Below are positions 21,648 through 30,580 of a stretch of DNA of 33,783 nt, in pieces; the first letter of the stretch is position 1; each line of letters begins with the position of its first letter. A program made the translations under genes and the position numbers. Where the stretch lies: assembly GCA_900754615.1 (NCBI GenBank), contig CAAEDN010000050.1, positions 1 to 33,783 of the forward strand, given 5' to 3'. The notes beneath the pieces are model-generated. The model did no database searches. It was not told where the DNA came from and saw only the letters and a list, made by a program, of their open reading frames with translations. This DNA comes from an uncultured Holdemanella sp. Its GTDB lineage: Bacteria; Bacillota_I; Bacilli_A; Erysipelotrichales; Erysipelotrichaceae.

Positions 21648-22326
21648 CGTTATCTCCAGCAACTAAACGATAACCCACTTGTCTAACAGATTGAATCCAG
21701 TGTGCATATTCATTCCCCATTTTTTTACGCAATGAGTTAATATGTACATCCAGTGTTCTGCTTTCTCCAATAAAATCATATCCCCAAATCTGGTTGATCA
21801 ATTCTTCTCGTGATACAGCCCTACCTTCATTTTTAGCTAAATACTTCAACAATTCGAATTCCTTGAATGTTAATTCTACAGGTGTTTCATGAATTGTCAC
21901 CGTTCTTTTATCTAAATCAATGCACAATCCATGAATTTGAATCATACGCTCATCCTTTTTACTTCGTCGAAGCAATGAGCGAATACGCGCTGCCAATTCT
22001 AAAACACTAAATGGTTTAGTTAAATAATCATCCGCACCTAAATCCAATCCCATGATTTTATCAAGTTCTTTATCCTTTGCACTAAGTATAATAACAGGTA
22101 AATCCTTTAAGGATGCTTTTGAACGAATAAATTTTAGAATATCGTACCCATTCATTCCTGGAAGCATCAAATCCAGAATAGCTAGATCCACTTTGTTATC
22201 TTGCAAATAATTATAGGCATCCTGACCATTTTCAAAATCAACCAACTCATAATTAAAACTTGCCAATGTTAATTTCAATAATTGACGAATATTTTCATCA
22301 TCTTCCACAATTAAAACTCGTTCCAT
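21640..22326 (-). CDS. PhoB/OmpR-family response regulator
   Basis: This 228-residue regulator has a receiver domain with acidic pocket DDEN (9-12), phosphorylation site D52 (AILDLMLPG) and K104 (LTKPF). The winged-helix DNA-binding domain (about 130-225) shows TFKEFELLKYLAKNEGRAVSRE and the RTLDVHINSLRKKMG recognition helix region. It precedes and overlaps its partner kinase. A possible extended -10 (TGATAAAAT) lies about 20 bp upstream of the ATG, with a poor -35. The target genes are unknown. Confidence 0.95.
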   Translation of the reverse strand: MERVLIVEDDENIRQLLKLTLASFNYELVDFENGQDAYNYLQDNKVDLAILDLMLPGMNGYDILKFIRSKASLKDLPVIILSAKDKELDKIMGLDLGADDYLTKPFSVLELAARIRSLLRRSKKDERMIQIHGLCIDLDKRTVTIHETPVELTFKEFELLKYLAKNEGRAVSREELINQIWGYDFIGESRTLDVHINSLRKKMGNEYAHWIQSVRQVGYRLVAGDNDA

Positions 22327-22371
22327 AAAATCAACCTCTTTTGTGTCATTTTATCACGAATAAAAGTAAAA

Positions 22372-22402
22372 AAGGAGTAAAGTTTTTTTAACATTACTCC
22401 TT
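22372..22402 (-). terminator. Terminator of gpmI
   Basis: On the minus strand the arms AAGGAGTAA (22402-22394) and TTACTCCTT (22380-22372) are followed by a T-run. It separates gpmI from the two-component genes. Confidence 0.85.
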
Positions 22403-22411
22403 ATAAATCAA

Positions 22412-23950
22412 TTATTTTACTAAAGATGGGTTCCAATGTTCGTTTGGTTCTAATCCTAGGAAGTCACAAACAGTAGCGGCAACATTAGACAATCCTAAAT
22501 CATCGCCTTCTTTTAATTCACATTCTGCATTATAAACAATGAATGGAACTGGTGCTAAAGTATGACTTGTCTTGCTTTCGTCATCTGCATTACCGTGGTC
22601 TGCAGTAACTAATAAAATACCATTTACTTTATTAACAGATTCGATAACACGAGCCAATTCTAAGTCTACAGATTCAACACCAATAATAGTAGCTGGTAAA
22701 CTTCCAGTGTGTCCTACCATATCTCCATTTGGATAATTTGTACGGATGAAATCATAGTTTCCACTTTCAATTGCTTCACACAATTTATCAGTGATTTCAG
22801 CAGCCTGCATCCAAGGTCTTTGTTCAAATGGAACTACATCACTTGGAATTTCTACATATGTTTCTAACGCCTCATCAAATTTTTCTGAACGGTTACCATT
22901 CCAGAAATAAGTAACATGTCCATATTTTTGTGTTTCACTAATTGCATATTCACGAACACCATGTTTACATAACTCTTCAGTTAATGTATATTTAATTTTT
23001 GGTGGTTCCGTTAAATAGTTCTTTGGAATCTGTAAGTCTGCATCATATTGTAACATACCAGCAAATTTAACATTTGGAACTTTAACACGATCAAATTTAT
23101 CAAATGAAGCATCTCCATCAAATGCTAAAGAGATTTCTTGAGCACGGTCACCACGGAAGTTGAATAATACTACACTATCACCATCATCGATAGTTCCGAC
23201 TGGAGCACCATCTTTTGCGATGACAAATCCTGGAAGATCCTGGTCAACAACATTTAATTCATTACGATAAGTTTCAATAGCTTCTGTAGTTGAAGCAAAT
23301 TGTCTTCCTTCACCCATTACGTGAATTTTCCATCCACGTTCAACCATAGACCAGTCAGCTTCATAACGGTCCATTGTGATTTGCATACGGCCACCACCAC
23401 TAGCGATGCATGCGTGGAAGTTATCATCATTTAATTCTGCCATAAATGATTCAATATCATTTACATATTCTAAAGCTGAAGTTGCAGGAACATCACGTCC
23501 ATCAAGTAAAGCGTGAACACGTACTTCTTTAATACCTTCATTTTTAGATTCTTTAATCAAAGCCTTTAAGTGAGAAATGTTTGAGTGTACGTTTCCATCA
23601 CTTAAAAGACCAATAAAATGCATTTTGCTATCTTTTGCATTTTCAGCTAAATCTTTCCAAGTTTTAGAATTGAAGATTTCTCCAGATTCAATATTTTCAT
23701 TTACTAACTTAGCTCCTTGAGAGTAAATTTGTCCACAACCTAAAGCGTTGTGTCCGACTTCTGAGTTACCCATATCTGAATCTGTAGGAAGTCCTACAGC
23801 AAGTCCATGAGCACGAAGTTGTGTATGTGGACATTCTGCCCACAATTTATCAAGTGTTGGTTTATTGGCTAAAGCAACCGCATTGTTCTTCTTGTCTTCA
23901 CGAATACCAATACCGTCCATAACAACCAATATTACTGGTCTTTTTTCCAT
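22412..23950 (-). CDS. gpmI: 2,3-bisphosphoglycerate-independent phosphoglycerate mutase
   Basis: This glycolytic enzyme interconverts 3- and 2-phosphoglycerate using two Mn ions and a phosphoserine. At 512 residues it has normal length. The metal site starts with VVMDGIGIR (D12), and the catalytic serine is S63 in SDMGNSEVGHNALG. NVHSNISHL and LLDGRDVPATS bind substrate. The C-terminal metal ligands lie in NYPNGDMVGHTG and LVTADHGNAD. GGAGG precedes the ATG. The promoter TTGAAA-N17-TATATT is just upstream and a terminator follows, so it is probably transcribed alone. Glycolytic genes usually cluster with gap, pgk and tpi; here it does not. Confidence 0.98.
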   Translation of the reverse strand: MEKRPVILVVMDGIGIREDKKNNAVALANKPTLDKLWAECPHTQLRAHGLAVGLPTDSDMGNSEVGHNALGCGQIYSQGAKLVNENIESGEIFNSKTWKDLAENAKDSKMHFIGLLSDGNVHSNISHLKALIKESKNEGIKEVRVHALLDGRDVPATSALEYVNDIESFMAELNDDNFHACIASGGGRMQITMDRYEADWSMVERGWKIHVMGEGRQFASTTEAIETYRNELNVVDQDLPGFVIAKDGAPVGTIDDGDSVVLFNFRGDRAQEISLAFDGDASFDKFDRVKVPNVKFAGMLQYDADLQIPKNYLTEPPKIKYTLTEELCKHGVREYAISETQKYGHVTYFWNGNRSEKFDEALETYVEIPSDVVPFEQRPWMQAAEITDKLCEAIESGNYDFIRTNYPNGDMVGHTGSLPATIIGVESVDLELARVIESVNKVNGILLVTADHGNADDESKTSHTLAPVPFIVYNAECELKEGDDLGLSNVAATVCDFLGLEPNEHWNPSLVK

Positions 23951-23977
23951 TGTATTTTTCCTCCATTAATCGATAAT

Positions 23978-24006
23978 AATATAACACTAACTAGGCCTTT
24001 TTTCAA
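23978..24006 (-). promoter_or_regulatory. gpmI promoter
   Basis: On the minus strand, -35 TTGAAA (24006-24001), a 17-bp spacer and -10 TATATT (23983-23978), followed after about 10 bp by GGAGG and the ATG. Confidence 0.7.
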
Positions 24007-24046
24007 TGAACTCATCTTAACAAACGAAAAATTTCACAAAAAGAAA

Positions 24047-24065
24047 AAAGCCGATTAACGGCTTT
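24047..24065 (-). terminator. Terminator of the lysine ABC operon
   Basis: On the minus strand AAAGCCG, a 5-nt loop and CGGCTTT are followed by a T-run. The hairpin includes the stop codon of the ATPase gene. Confidence 0.8.
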
Positions 24066-24792
24066 GATAACGTGATAAAAATTGTTGTGTTCTTTCCTGC
24101 TGTGGATGTTCAAACAATTGTTCTGGACTTCCTTGTTCTGCAATAACACCTTTATCCATAAAAATAACACGATCACTCACTTCTCTAGCAAACTGCATTT
24201 CATGTGTCACAATAACCATTGTTAAACCTTCCTCAGCTAACTTTTTCATTACATCTAAAACATCGCCAACCATTTCTGGGTCTAATGCACTTGTTGGCTC
24301 ATCAAACAATAACACTTCAGGATCCATACATAGAGCACGCGCAATCGCAACACGCTGTTTTTGTCCACCAGATAATTTTGTACTAGGTTTATTCGCAAAT
24401 TCTTTCATTCCTACTTCATCTAAGAATTTTAAAGCTGTAGCCTTCGCTTCTTCTTTTGATTTCTTTAAGACACGAATCTGTCCTAACATGCAGTTTTCTA
24501 ATACAGTCAAATTATTGAATAAGTTAAAGCTTTGGAATACCATTCCAACCTTAGAACGATATTCATTGACATCCATTTGCCCACTTAGAATGTCTTTACC
24601 ATGATATAAAACATGGCCTCCATCCATTCTTTCTAATAAGTTTACACATCTTAACATTGTACTCTTACCAGATCCACTCGACCCAATAATCGTAACCACT
24701 TCTCCTTTATGAATATCGAAATCTACATCATTTAATACTTTAAGATTTCCAAAATGTTTCTGGAGATGTTGAATTTGAATAATTGTTTCCAT
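24055..24792 (-). CDS. Lysine/polar amino acid ABC importer, ATP-binding protein
   Basis: This 245-residue ATPase is of the polar amino-acid importer type (GlnQ/ArtP-like). Walker A is GSSGSGKST (about 37-45), the Q-loop VFQSFNLF, signature LSGGQKQRVAIARAL and Walker B VLLFDEPTSALDPE, with a switch His in VTHEMQFA. It forms the cytoplasmic dimer that powers the permease encoded 12 bp upstream. The riboswitch that controls the operon points to lysine as substrate; the ATPase alone could not show this. Confidence 0.95.
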   Translation of the reverse strand: METIIQIQHLQKHFGNLKVLNDVDFDIHKGEVVTIIGSSGSGKSTMLRCVNLLERMDGGHVLYHGKDILSGQMDVNEYRSKVGMVFQSFNLFNNLTVLENCMLGQIRVLKKSKEEAKATALKFLDEVGMKEFANKPSTKLSGGQKQRVAIARALCMDPEVLLFDEPTSALDPEMVGDVLDVMKKLAEEGLTMVIVTHEMQFAREVSDRVIFMDKGVIAEQGSPEQLFEHPQQERTQQFLSRYQSR

Positions 24793-24803
24793 AAACGCGC
24801 CTC

Positions 24804-25526
24804 CTAACTACAGAAATCTTTCATGCTGCTTTCGCTATCCATTCTTTTTTCAAGATAATTCAACAAGAAAGAAGCAAGTGTTGTTAAAATCAAATATAAA
24901 ATGGCTGAAACTAAAAATGTTTCCATAACACGATAGTTACTTCCTGCAACCGATGTTGTCTGGAAGTATAGTTCAGTTACTGTAATAACATTCAACATTG
25001 AACTATCCTTAATATTTACAATTAATTGGTTTCCAATTGAAGGAAATGAATTCTTAATAGCTTGAGGAAATACAACATACATCAATGTCTGCATCGTTGT
25101 CATACCTAAAGACATAGCGGCTTCATTTTGTCCTTTGTCTACAGACTGAATTCCCGAACGAATAATTTCAGCCATATAAGCACCTGTATTGATTGAAATA
25201 ATAATCAAACCCGCTGTAATAGGTGTCCAACCAATGACTGGTTTTCCTGCATAATAAATAAACATAGCTTGAACCATCATTGGTGTACCTCTAAACACCC
25301 AGATATACAAGCCGGTAATAATGCGTCCAATGTTCTTTAAAATCTTAATACCTGTTGAATCATATTCATTGATCTCAATCGCACGAATGCCGCCGACTAA
25401 TAAGCCGACGACAAATCCTGCAAACGTACCAACAAATGCGAACAACAAGGTCATCTCAATTCCATATTGGAAAAGAGGTATGTTATGAACAAATATGTTC
25501 CAAGTCTTCGCAATATCAATACGCAT
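24804..25526 (-). CDS. Lysine/polar amino acid ABC importer, permease
   Basis: This 240-residue inner-membrane protein of the HisM/GlnP family has about five membrane segments. The coupling EAA loop is EAAMSLGMTTMQTLMYVVFPQAIKNSFPS. Early YIWVFRGTPMMVQ and AYMAEIIRSGIQSVDKGQ are characteristic of amino-acid permeases. Only one permease gene is present, so it probably works as a homodimer. It lies 2 bp after the binding-protein gene and is co-transcribed from the riboswitch promoter. Confidence 0.95.
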   Translation of the reverse strand: MRIDIAKTWNIFVHNIPLFQYGIEMTLLFAFVGTFAGFVVGLLVGGIRAIEINEYDSTGIKILKNIGRIITGLYIWVFRGTPMMVQAMFIYYAGKPVIGWTPITAGLIIISINTGAYMAEIIRSGIQSVDKGQNEAAMSLGMTTMQTLMYVVFPQAIKNSFPSIGNQLIVNIKDSSMLNVITVTELYFQTTSVAGSNYRVMETFLVSAILYLILTTLASFLLNYLEKRMDSESSMKDFCS

Positions 25527-25528
25527 AA

Positions 25529-26356
25529 TTAATCCTCTGTTGGTTGATGTTCTACTGCATATTCCATCATTTCTTCACGTTCTTCATCTGTAATGCTATC
25601 TAATGCTTTTTGAACTTTTTTGAAGAATTTAGAATCACGAGAACCTTCTTTTAATGCGATTGAAACAGTTGTATCACAATCAAATCCATGTCCATCTGCG
25701 AATTGAACGATTGTTAAGTCTGGGTTAGCTTCTACTACACCTTTCGCAACAGCCATTTCAGCTGTAATTCCATCCACTTCATTTTGTTTTAAAGCCAAAA
25801 TCATTTCAGGATAAGTAGCCTTTGGTGTTACGTGATTTACTCCTTTGATTTGATCAATGACATCATCATAGTTTGTTGCTTTTTGACCAACAATATTTTT
25901 ACCTGTAAATTGTTGAATATCTGTATATCCGGCTTCTTCACTATCTTTACGAACGATCATGATCATTCCTTTTGAATCATAATATGGAGTTGTGAAGTCA
26001 GCTCCTTCTTCACGATCTTTATCTTTAGTCATACCAGCGATGATCGCATCAATTTCATCATTCTCTAAAGCTGGAATCAAACCATCCCATGCAGTTTTCT
26101 TAATGACTAATTTCTTTCCTAATTTTTTCGCAATCTTTTTGGCGACTTGCACATCATATCCATCCGCATAACCAGCTTTACCCAATTTTACAGAAGTATC
26201 TGTCTTTTCAGATGTTTGCCAGTTAAATGGAGCATATCCACATTCCATTCCAACGACAAATGTGTCCTTATCTTCTGATGTTGTTGTGTTTGATGCACAT
26301 CCTGTTAGTGCAAAAGTACATACCATGGCAGATGCCATTAATTTTTTAAAGTTCAT
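25529..26356 (-). CDS. Lysine/polar amino acid ABC importer, binding lipoprotein
   Basis: This 275-residue solute-binding protein has a lipoprotein signal ending LTGCAS (lipid-modified Cys about 20). The SBP_bac_3 fold shows FVVGMECGYAPFNWQ, a central DGLIPALENDEIDAIIAGMTKDKDREEGADFTTPYYDSK-type stretch and GQKATNYDDVIDQIKG. It sits on the outer face of the membrane and delivers substrate to the permease. It is the first gene after the lysine riboswitch, so lysine is the most likely ligand and synthesis should fall when lysine is plentiful. Its ATG follows GGAG. Confidence 0.95.
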   Translation of the reverse strand: MNFKKLMASAMVCTFALTGCASNTTTSEDKDTFVVGMECGYAPFNWQTSEKTDTSVKLGKAGYADGYDVQVAKKIAKKLGKKLVIKKTAWDGLIPALENDEIDAIIAGMTKDKDREEGADFTTPYYDSKGMIMIVRKDSEEAGYTDIQQFTGKNIVGQKATNYDDVIDQIKGVNHVTPKATYPEMILALKQNEVDGITAEMAVAKGVVEANPDLTIVQFADGHGFDCDTTVSIALKEGSRDSKFFKKVQKALDSITDEEREEMMEYAVEHQPTED

Positions 26357-26395
26357 ATTTCTTTTTCTCCTTCTCTAATCGGCAAAGAATAGAAA

Positions 26396-26610
26396 AAAGC
26401 TATGTGGGCATACCACATAGCTAAAAAATATCTCATTAACTATAAGATAACGCCTCTTCCTGACGAAGGAGTGTTATAAGTATTCCTTATAACCCCAAGA
26501 AATAAAATTGCCATTTTACTTCTTTCGGCATTGGTTACCTTTCAAACACTTCACAGTCTGCCAACTCCATGTTTTACTCTGATGCAATGCTGCCTCTATC
26601 TTTACTCGAT
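26396..26610 (-). promoter_or_regulatory. Lysine riboswitch (L-box) with terminator
   Basis: The minus-strand leader carries the conserved L-box blocks in order: AAGATAGAGG at the P1/P2 start (26602 down), AGAGTA, CTGTGAAG, TTTGAAAGG, GCCGAAAGAAG, TTTCTTGGGG, and GAGGCGTTATCTT closing P1 (AAGATA at 26602-26597 pairs with TATCTT at 26449-26444). A 10-bp terminator stem (26398-26407 with 26413-26422) and a U-tract follow. Aligned from memory with the Bacillus lysC leader, these core blocks agree closely. Lysine binding should favour termination and switch off the importer genes. Confidence 0.93.
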
Positions 26611-26626
26611 TCACTTTATAGTGCTT

Positions 26627-26654
26627 ATTATACTCGACATATACATAGTGTCAA
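26627..26654 (-). promoter_or_regulatory. Promoter of the lysine riboswitch operon
   Basis: A consensus -35 TTGACA (26654-26649) and consensus -10 TATAAT (26632-26627) with a 16-bp spacer lie immediately upstream of the riboswitch. This is the best-matching promoter in the window. Confidence 0.85.
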
Positions 26655-26659
26655 GAAAG

Positions 26660-26868
26660 AAATTGAATTTTTTCATAAAATTGTAAATTTTTTCATCATT
26701 TTTTTAAGTTTCTTTTAAGTTTATAGGATTATTCTTTAGTCAGAAATAAACAGAAATCAACCCAATACATATAACCCTTTCCTATAATCAGTCTGTTTAT
26801 TTCATATATTCCTATTTCTTTGGTGAGTCACATAATAAGACTCACCCCTTTTTTTGTCCAAAAAAAAA
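26660..26868. other. Gene-free stretch between the riboswitch promoter and the oppA terminator
   Basis: About 210 bp of very AT-rich DNA holds no plausible protein gene. It contains the plus-oriented hairpin at 26822-26855. No plus-strand gene upstream explains that hairpin. Confidence 0.6.
26822..26855 (+). terminator. Orphan plus-strand terminator hairpin
   Basis: GGTGAGTC and GACTCACC form an 8-bp stem with a 9-nt loop, then CC and seven Ts on the plus strand. On the minus strand there is no T-run after it. No plus-strand gene lies upstream. The same stem occurs at 30501-30526. Confidence 0.6.
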
Positions 26869-26888
26869 GAATGTACTTATGTACATCC
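26869..26888 (-). terminator. Terminator of the oligopeptide-binding protein gene
   Basis: On the minus strand GGATGTAC, loop ATAA and GTACATTC (one G-T pair) are followed by nine Ts, directly after the stop codon. Confidence 0.85.
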
Positions 26889-28583
26889 TTAATCTAACGT
26901 AGCTGTATCCATTGCTTGTGACCAGTTATGAATTGGACCCGTCTTCATATTTTTAACACGTTTGTTATATAAATTGAAGTTCTGGTTTCCATACAATGCT
27001 AAATATGGCAATAAATCATTTTCCTTAATCATAACCTGTTTGTAAAGCTCTGTTGATTTTGCTTCATCTGTTGTATACATTGCTTCATCCAATAATGAAT
27101 CCAATTCACTATCTGATAGTCTTGCATAGTTATTTACATCGCCTGTTTTCAACATCGAATTTAAATCTGTATTAGCTACACCAGTAAAACTCATCGCAAG
27201 ACAACTCATTTCCCATTCGCCTAACGCACTATCATCTGTTGTTTTTGACAATAATGAGTTAAATTCTAGAATTGTCTGTTTTAAATCGACACCAATATCT
27301 TTATAAGTCTTTTCAATCATAGGAATCAAAGTTTCTAATGAACTAGAACCTTCCGCAATCATGAAGCGAACACTTAATTTTTGACCATCTTTATAACGAT
27401 AACCATCATCTGCCATTTCCCATCCAGCTTCATCTAAGATTTGATTTGCTTTATCTTCATTAAATTCATAAGTTTCAAGACCAGCCAAAGCCTCTTCACC
27501 ACGAATATAAGTGCCTAAATCTGCGCTTGCTGGGTTTGCATATACAGCTGGTACAAAGGCAAGTTTTTCTTTTTTCGCTTCTTTACTAGCTTTTTCCCAA
27601 GAGAAGAAACTATCGACAAAACCTTGACGATCCATCGCATAAGCCAAAGCCTTACGGACCGCAGGATCTGCTGTAGGACCTTTTGCACAGTTAAAGTAAA
27701 CATAACCCTCTGATGCACGCGGATATGTGTTAAATGTCAAATTATCATCTAAACTGACTTGACCAATCTTAGTTGGATCTGCATTTTCCGGTAAATAATC
27801 TACATTTCCTTTTTGAAGTTCATTTAACTCAGTAGAAGTACTGCAAACTTTGATAATGACTTTATCAATTGAATATTCTCCTTTTTTAGCTTTAAAGTTT
27901 TCGTTTCGAACAAAGCTAGCACCAGTTGCCTTTGAATACTTATTCAATTTATAAGCTCCACTACCAATCGGATTGGAAGTATCCTTTTCAATCTTTGATA
28001 TATGTCCCTTTTTGTATTTATACTGTGTATCCGAACAAATAGCGCGAGTACCAAAAGTAGTTACTGCATCAATTCTTGGCTGTGTCATATGGAAAACAAC
28101 CGTATAATCATCTGGTGTCTCAATTCCACTTAATTCTGTGGCATCCCCATCGTGATATTCCTTATAACCTTCAATATTTTCTACATCACTCGAAAATCTT
28201 CCTGTATAGCTAGGATCTGCCAACACTGTAAATGAATATTTTACATCACTAGATGTCAGCTTAGATCCATCGGAAAACTTAATACCTTTGTTCAACTTAA
28301 AAGTAACCGTTTTTCCATCATCACTAATTGTAGGAAGTTCCTTAGCCAAAACCGGCTGTAATTCTTCATTTTCATCATACTGAAGCATCGATTGATAAAT
28401 CAAATTGATTGCATAAGCATCATATGCACTTTCATAATATAGTGGTGAAAATACACCATTCATCTGTGAATTGATTCCAACGGTCAAAACGTTATTCGAA
28501 TTATCACCTGATGAAGATGAACATCCCACTAAGCTTGCAGCCATCATTGCTGCTAATCCTGTCTTCATAATCTTATTGTTCAT
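26889..28583 (-). CDS. Oligopeptide ABC transporter substrate-binding lipoprotein (OppA-like)
   Basis: This 564-residue SBP_bac_5 protein has a lipoprotein signal ending LVGCSS (Cys about 21). The family signature is INLIYQSMLQYDENEELQPVLAKELP, followed by KFSDGSKLTSSDVKYSF and GSGAYKL. It binds peptides (or another ligand of this large class) outside the membrane. No opp permease or ATPase gene is nearby, so it must share a transporter encoded elsewhere. It has its own promoter, TTGCAA-N17-TATCAT, and follows the PepF peptidase gene, which fits peptide uptake followed by intracellular cleavage. The ATG follows AGGGTG. Confidence 0.93.
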   Translation of the reverse strand: MNNKIMKTGLAAMMAASLVGCSSSSGDNSNNVLTVGINSQMNGVFSPLYYESAYDAYAINLIYQSMLQYDENEELQPVLAKELPTISDDGKTVTFKLNKGIKFSDGSKLTSSDVKYSFTVLADPSYTGRFSSDVENIEGYKEYHDGDATELSGIETPDDYTVVFHMTQPRIDAVTTFGTRAICSDTQYKYKKGHISKIEKDTSNPIGSGAYKLNKYSKATGASFVRNENFKAKKGEYSIDKVIIKVCSTSTELNELQKGNVDYLPENADPTKIGQVSLDDNLTFNTYPRASEGYVYFNCAKGPTADPAVRKALAYAMDRQGFVDSFFSWEKASKEAKKEKLAFVPAVYANPASADLGTYIRGEEALAGLETYEFNEDKANQILDEAGWEMADDGYRYKDGQKLSVRFMIAEGSSSLETLIPMIEKTYKDIGVDLKQTILEFNSLLSKTTDDSALGEWEMSCLAMSFTGVANTDLNSMLKTGDVNNYARLSDSELDSLLDEAMYTTDEAKSTELYKQVMIKENDLLPYLALYGNQNFNLYNKRVKNMKTGPIHNWSQAMDTATLD

Positions 28584-28609
28584 TCACATCACCCTCTCAA
28601 TTTAAAAAT

Positions 28610-28638
28610 ATGATACATTCCTTTCATTTTCTTTGCAA
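28610..28638 (-). promoter_or_regulatory. Promoter of the oppA-like gene
   Basis: On the minus strand, -35 TTGCAA (28638-28633), a 17-bp spacer and -10 TATCAT (28615-28610), between pepF and the binding-protein gene. Confidence 0.6.
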
Positions 28639-28660
28639 GTTATTTTCATTCAAATTTCAT

Positions 28661-30439
28661 TTATTTACAATTGATCAATTCATCAAATTCATCAACAAGC
28701 TTATCAAATTGACAAATCGCATCATGAATTGGTTGTGGACTTGTCATATCAACACCTGCCATTTTTAGTAAATCAATTGGAGACTTAGAACATCCACCCT
28801 TTAAGAAATTCAAATAATTCTCAATATCCTCTTGATTGCCTTTTAACAGCTTTTGCGAAATGGCCATGGAAGCACAGAAACTTGTCGCATATTGATACAA
28901 ATAAAAATTCATATATAAGTGCGGAATTTTTGCCCACTCTAAATCAATTGGTGCATCTACAATCACATCTTCACCATAATAGAATGCATTTAAATCATGA
29001 TTAATTTTATTCAACAACTCAGCACTCAACGTATTGTTTTTAGCTACTTCCTCATTAATCAACATTTCAAATTCTGCAAGCATAGCCTGACGATACATCG
29101 TTCCACGATATTGCTCCAACAAATAATTGATTAAATAGGCACGCTCTTTTTTATCCGTAGTTCTTCCCAATAAATAATGCATCAACAAGGCTTCATTACA
29201 TGTACTTGCGACTTCAGCCACAAAAATCTTATAATCACTATCAATAAAAGGTTGATGTTTAAAGGACATATAAGAATGCATCGCATGACCCATTTCATGT
29301 GCTAGTGTAAATTCACTTCTTAATGTATCCGTATGATTCAACAACACAAAAGGATGACATGGCACACCACAAGAATAGGCTCCTGAACGCTTTCCTTCAT
29401 TTTCATATACATCGATCCATCGTGAATTTAACCCTTTTTCATAAGCCTCTACGTATTCTTGTCCTAATAAAGAGACAGATGCGAGCGCCTCGCTTTTTGC
29501 CGTTTCAAAGGTAATTTTCTTATCAAATTCCTTAACTAAAGGAACATATAAATCATACATATTCAATTTATCTTTATTTAAAGCTTTTTTACGAACCTTC
29601 ATATATTTATGCAAAGGCGCGATATCCTTATGTACCTGCTCAATCAAATTCTTATACACACTAGAAGGAACTCCATTTTTGTTTGTACTAGCCTTTAATG
29701 ATGTTGTATATCCTCTTAAATCCGATTGATATTTCAACATCTTACATTGTGAATTCAATAAAGAAGCCATTGTATTTTGAACCCTACCATAAGCTACATA
29801 CATATTTTCAAAAGCCGATTTTCTTAATGTCTCATCAGCACTTTCTAAATAATCCACATAGCTTCCTGTTGTCAATGGTAGAACATTGCCTTTTGAATCG
29901 ATAACATCTTCAAATTTTGTATCCACATCATTCAAAATATAGAATGCTCTTTCACTACTAGAAAAAATATCCTGACACCCTGCTAATAATTCTTCTTTTT
30001 CCATAGACAAAGTATATGGCTTTAAACGATAAATATCTTGAATAAACCGTTTATATCTCTTTAATCCAGGTTCCTTTTCAAAGTATGTCTCTACATCAGA
30101 CAATTTTAAAAGCTCTACTTCAAAAAAAGCTTGCTGAGAATGAATCTCTGTAATAACTACGTTGGCCTTTCCCTTTAAATCCTGATAAAAAGCATCAGAA
30201 CCATCTTGATCACTTAATAAAGATGTATAACAATCCAATGTATATAGCCTTTCACTTAATTCTTCATACCCTTTTAAATATGCATATAGGCTCGATGCAT
30301 CCACTAAATGATCCTTATACTTTAATAGTTCCTCTGATTGTTTCTTTGAATTCTCTAATTCTTCATAAAATACATCTAGGTTTGGATATATATCTTCTAT
30401 TTTCCATGTATTTTCAACTAATTGTTCATTTCTTTTCAT
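28661..30439 (-). CDS. pepF: Oligoendopeptidase F (M3 family)
   Basis: This 592-residue cytoplasmic zinc metallopeptidase of family M3B degrades oligopeptides. The zinc motif HEMGH is at 381-385, with ASTCNEALL supplying the third ligand (Glu) downstream. The N-terminal helical domain (DIYPNLDVFYEELE) and the C-terminal YQYATSFCASMAI region are typical of PepF. The start is ATG 30439, behind GAGGTG at 5-nt spacing; the in-frame GTG 30445 overlaps that site. A promoter TTGACT-N17-TACACT lies upstream, partly in the preceding terminator. No terminator separates it from the oppA-like gene, so readthrough is likely. Confidence 0.95.
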   Translation of the reverse strand: MKRNEQLVENTWKIEDIYPNLDVFYEELENSKKQSEELLKYKDHLVDASSLYAYLKGYEELSERLYTLDCYTSLLSDQDGSDAFYQDLKGKANVVITEIHSQQAFFEVELLKLSDVETYFEKEPGLKRYKRFIQDIYRLKPYTLSMEKEELLAGCQDIFSSSERAFYILNDVDTKFEDVIDSKGNVLPLTTGSYVDYLESADETLRKSAFENMYVAYGRVQNTMASLLNSQCKMLKYQSDLRGYTTSLKASTNKNGVPSSVYKNLIEQVHKDIAPLHKYMKVRKKALNKDKLNMYDLYVPLVKEFDKKITFETAKSEALASVSLLGQEYVEAYEKGLNSRWIDVYENEGKRSGAYSCGVPCHPFVLLNHTDTLRSEFTLAHEMGHAMHSYMSFKHQPFIDSDYKIFVAEVASTCNEALLMHYLLGRTTDKKERAYLINYLLEQYRGTMYRQAMLAEFEMLINEEVAKNNTLSAELLNKINHDLNAFYYGEDVIVDAPIDLEWAKIPHLYMNFYLYQYATSFCASMAISQKLLKGNQEDIENYLNFLKGGCSKSPIDLLKMAGVDMTSPQPIHDAICQFDKLVDEFDELINCK

Positions 30440-30464
30440 ATACACACCTCTTTTTTTTACATTT

Positions 30465-30493
30465 AGTGTAATCTCTTACATTCTAAAAGTCAA
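30465..30493 (-). promoter_or_regulatory. pepF promoter
   Basis: On the minus strand, -35 TTGACT (30493-30488), a 17-bp spacer and -10 TACACT (30470-30465), starting in the T-run of the upstream terminator. Confidence 0.6.
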
Positions 30494-30495
30494 AA

Positions 30496-30530
30496 AAAAG
30501 GGTGAGTTATTATAATAGACTCACCCTTTT
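30496..30530. terminator. Bidirectional terminator after the acetyltransferase gene
   Basis: Twelve-base arms AAAAGGGTGAGT (30496-30507) and ACTCACCCTTTT (30519-30530) carry T-runs on both strands. It ends the acetyltransferase transcript. Confidence 0.85.
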
Positions 30531-30580
30531 TTGACAATATATAAAGCTAATATTTATACAATCCGTTCTAATCACAAAAT

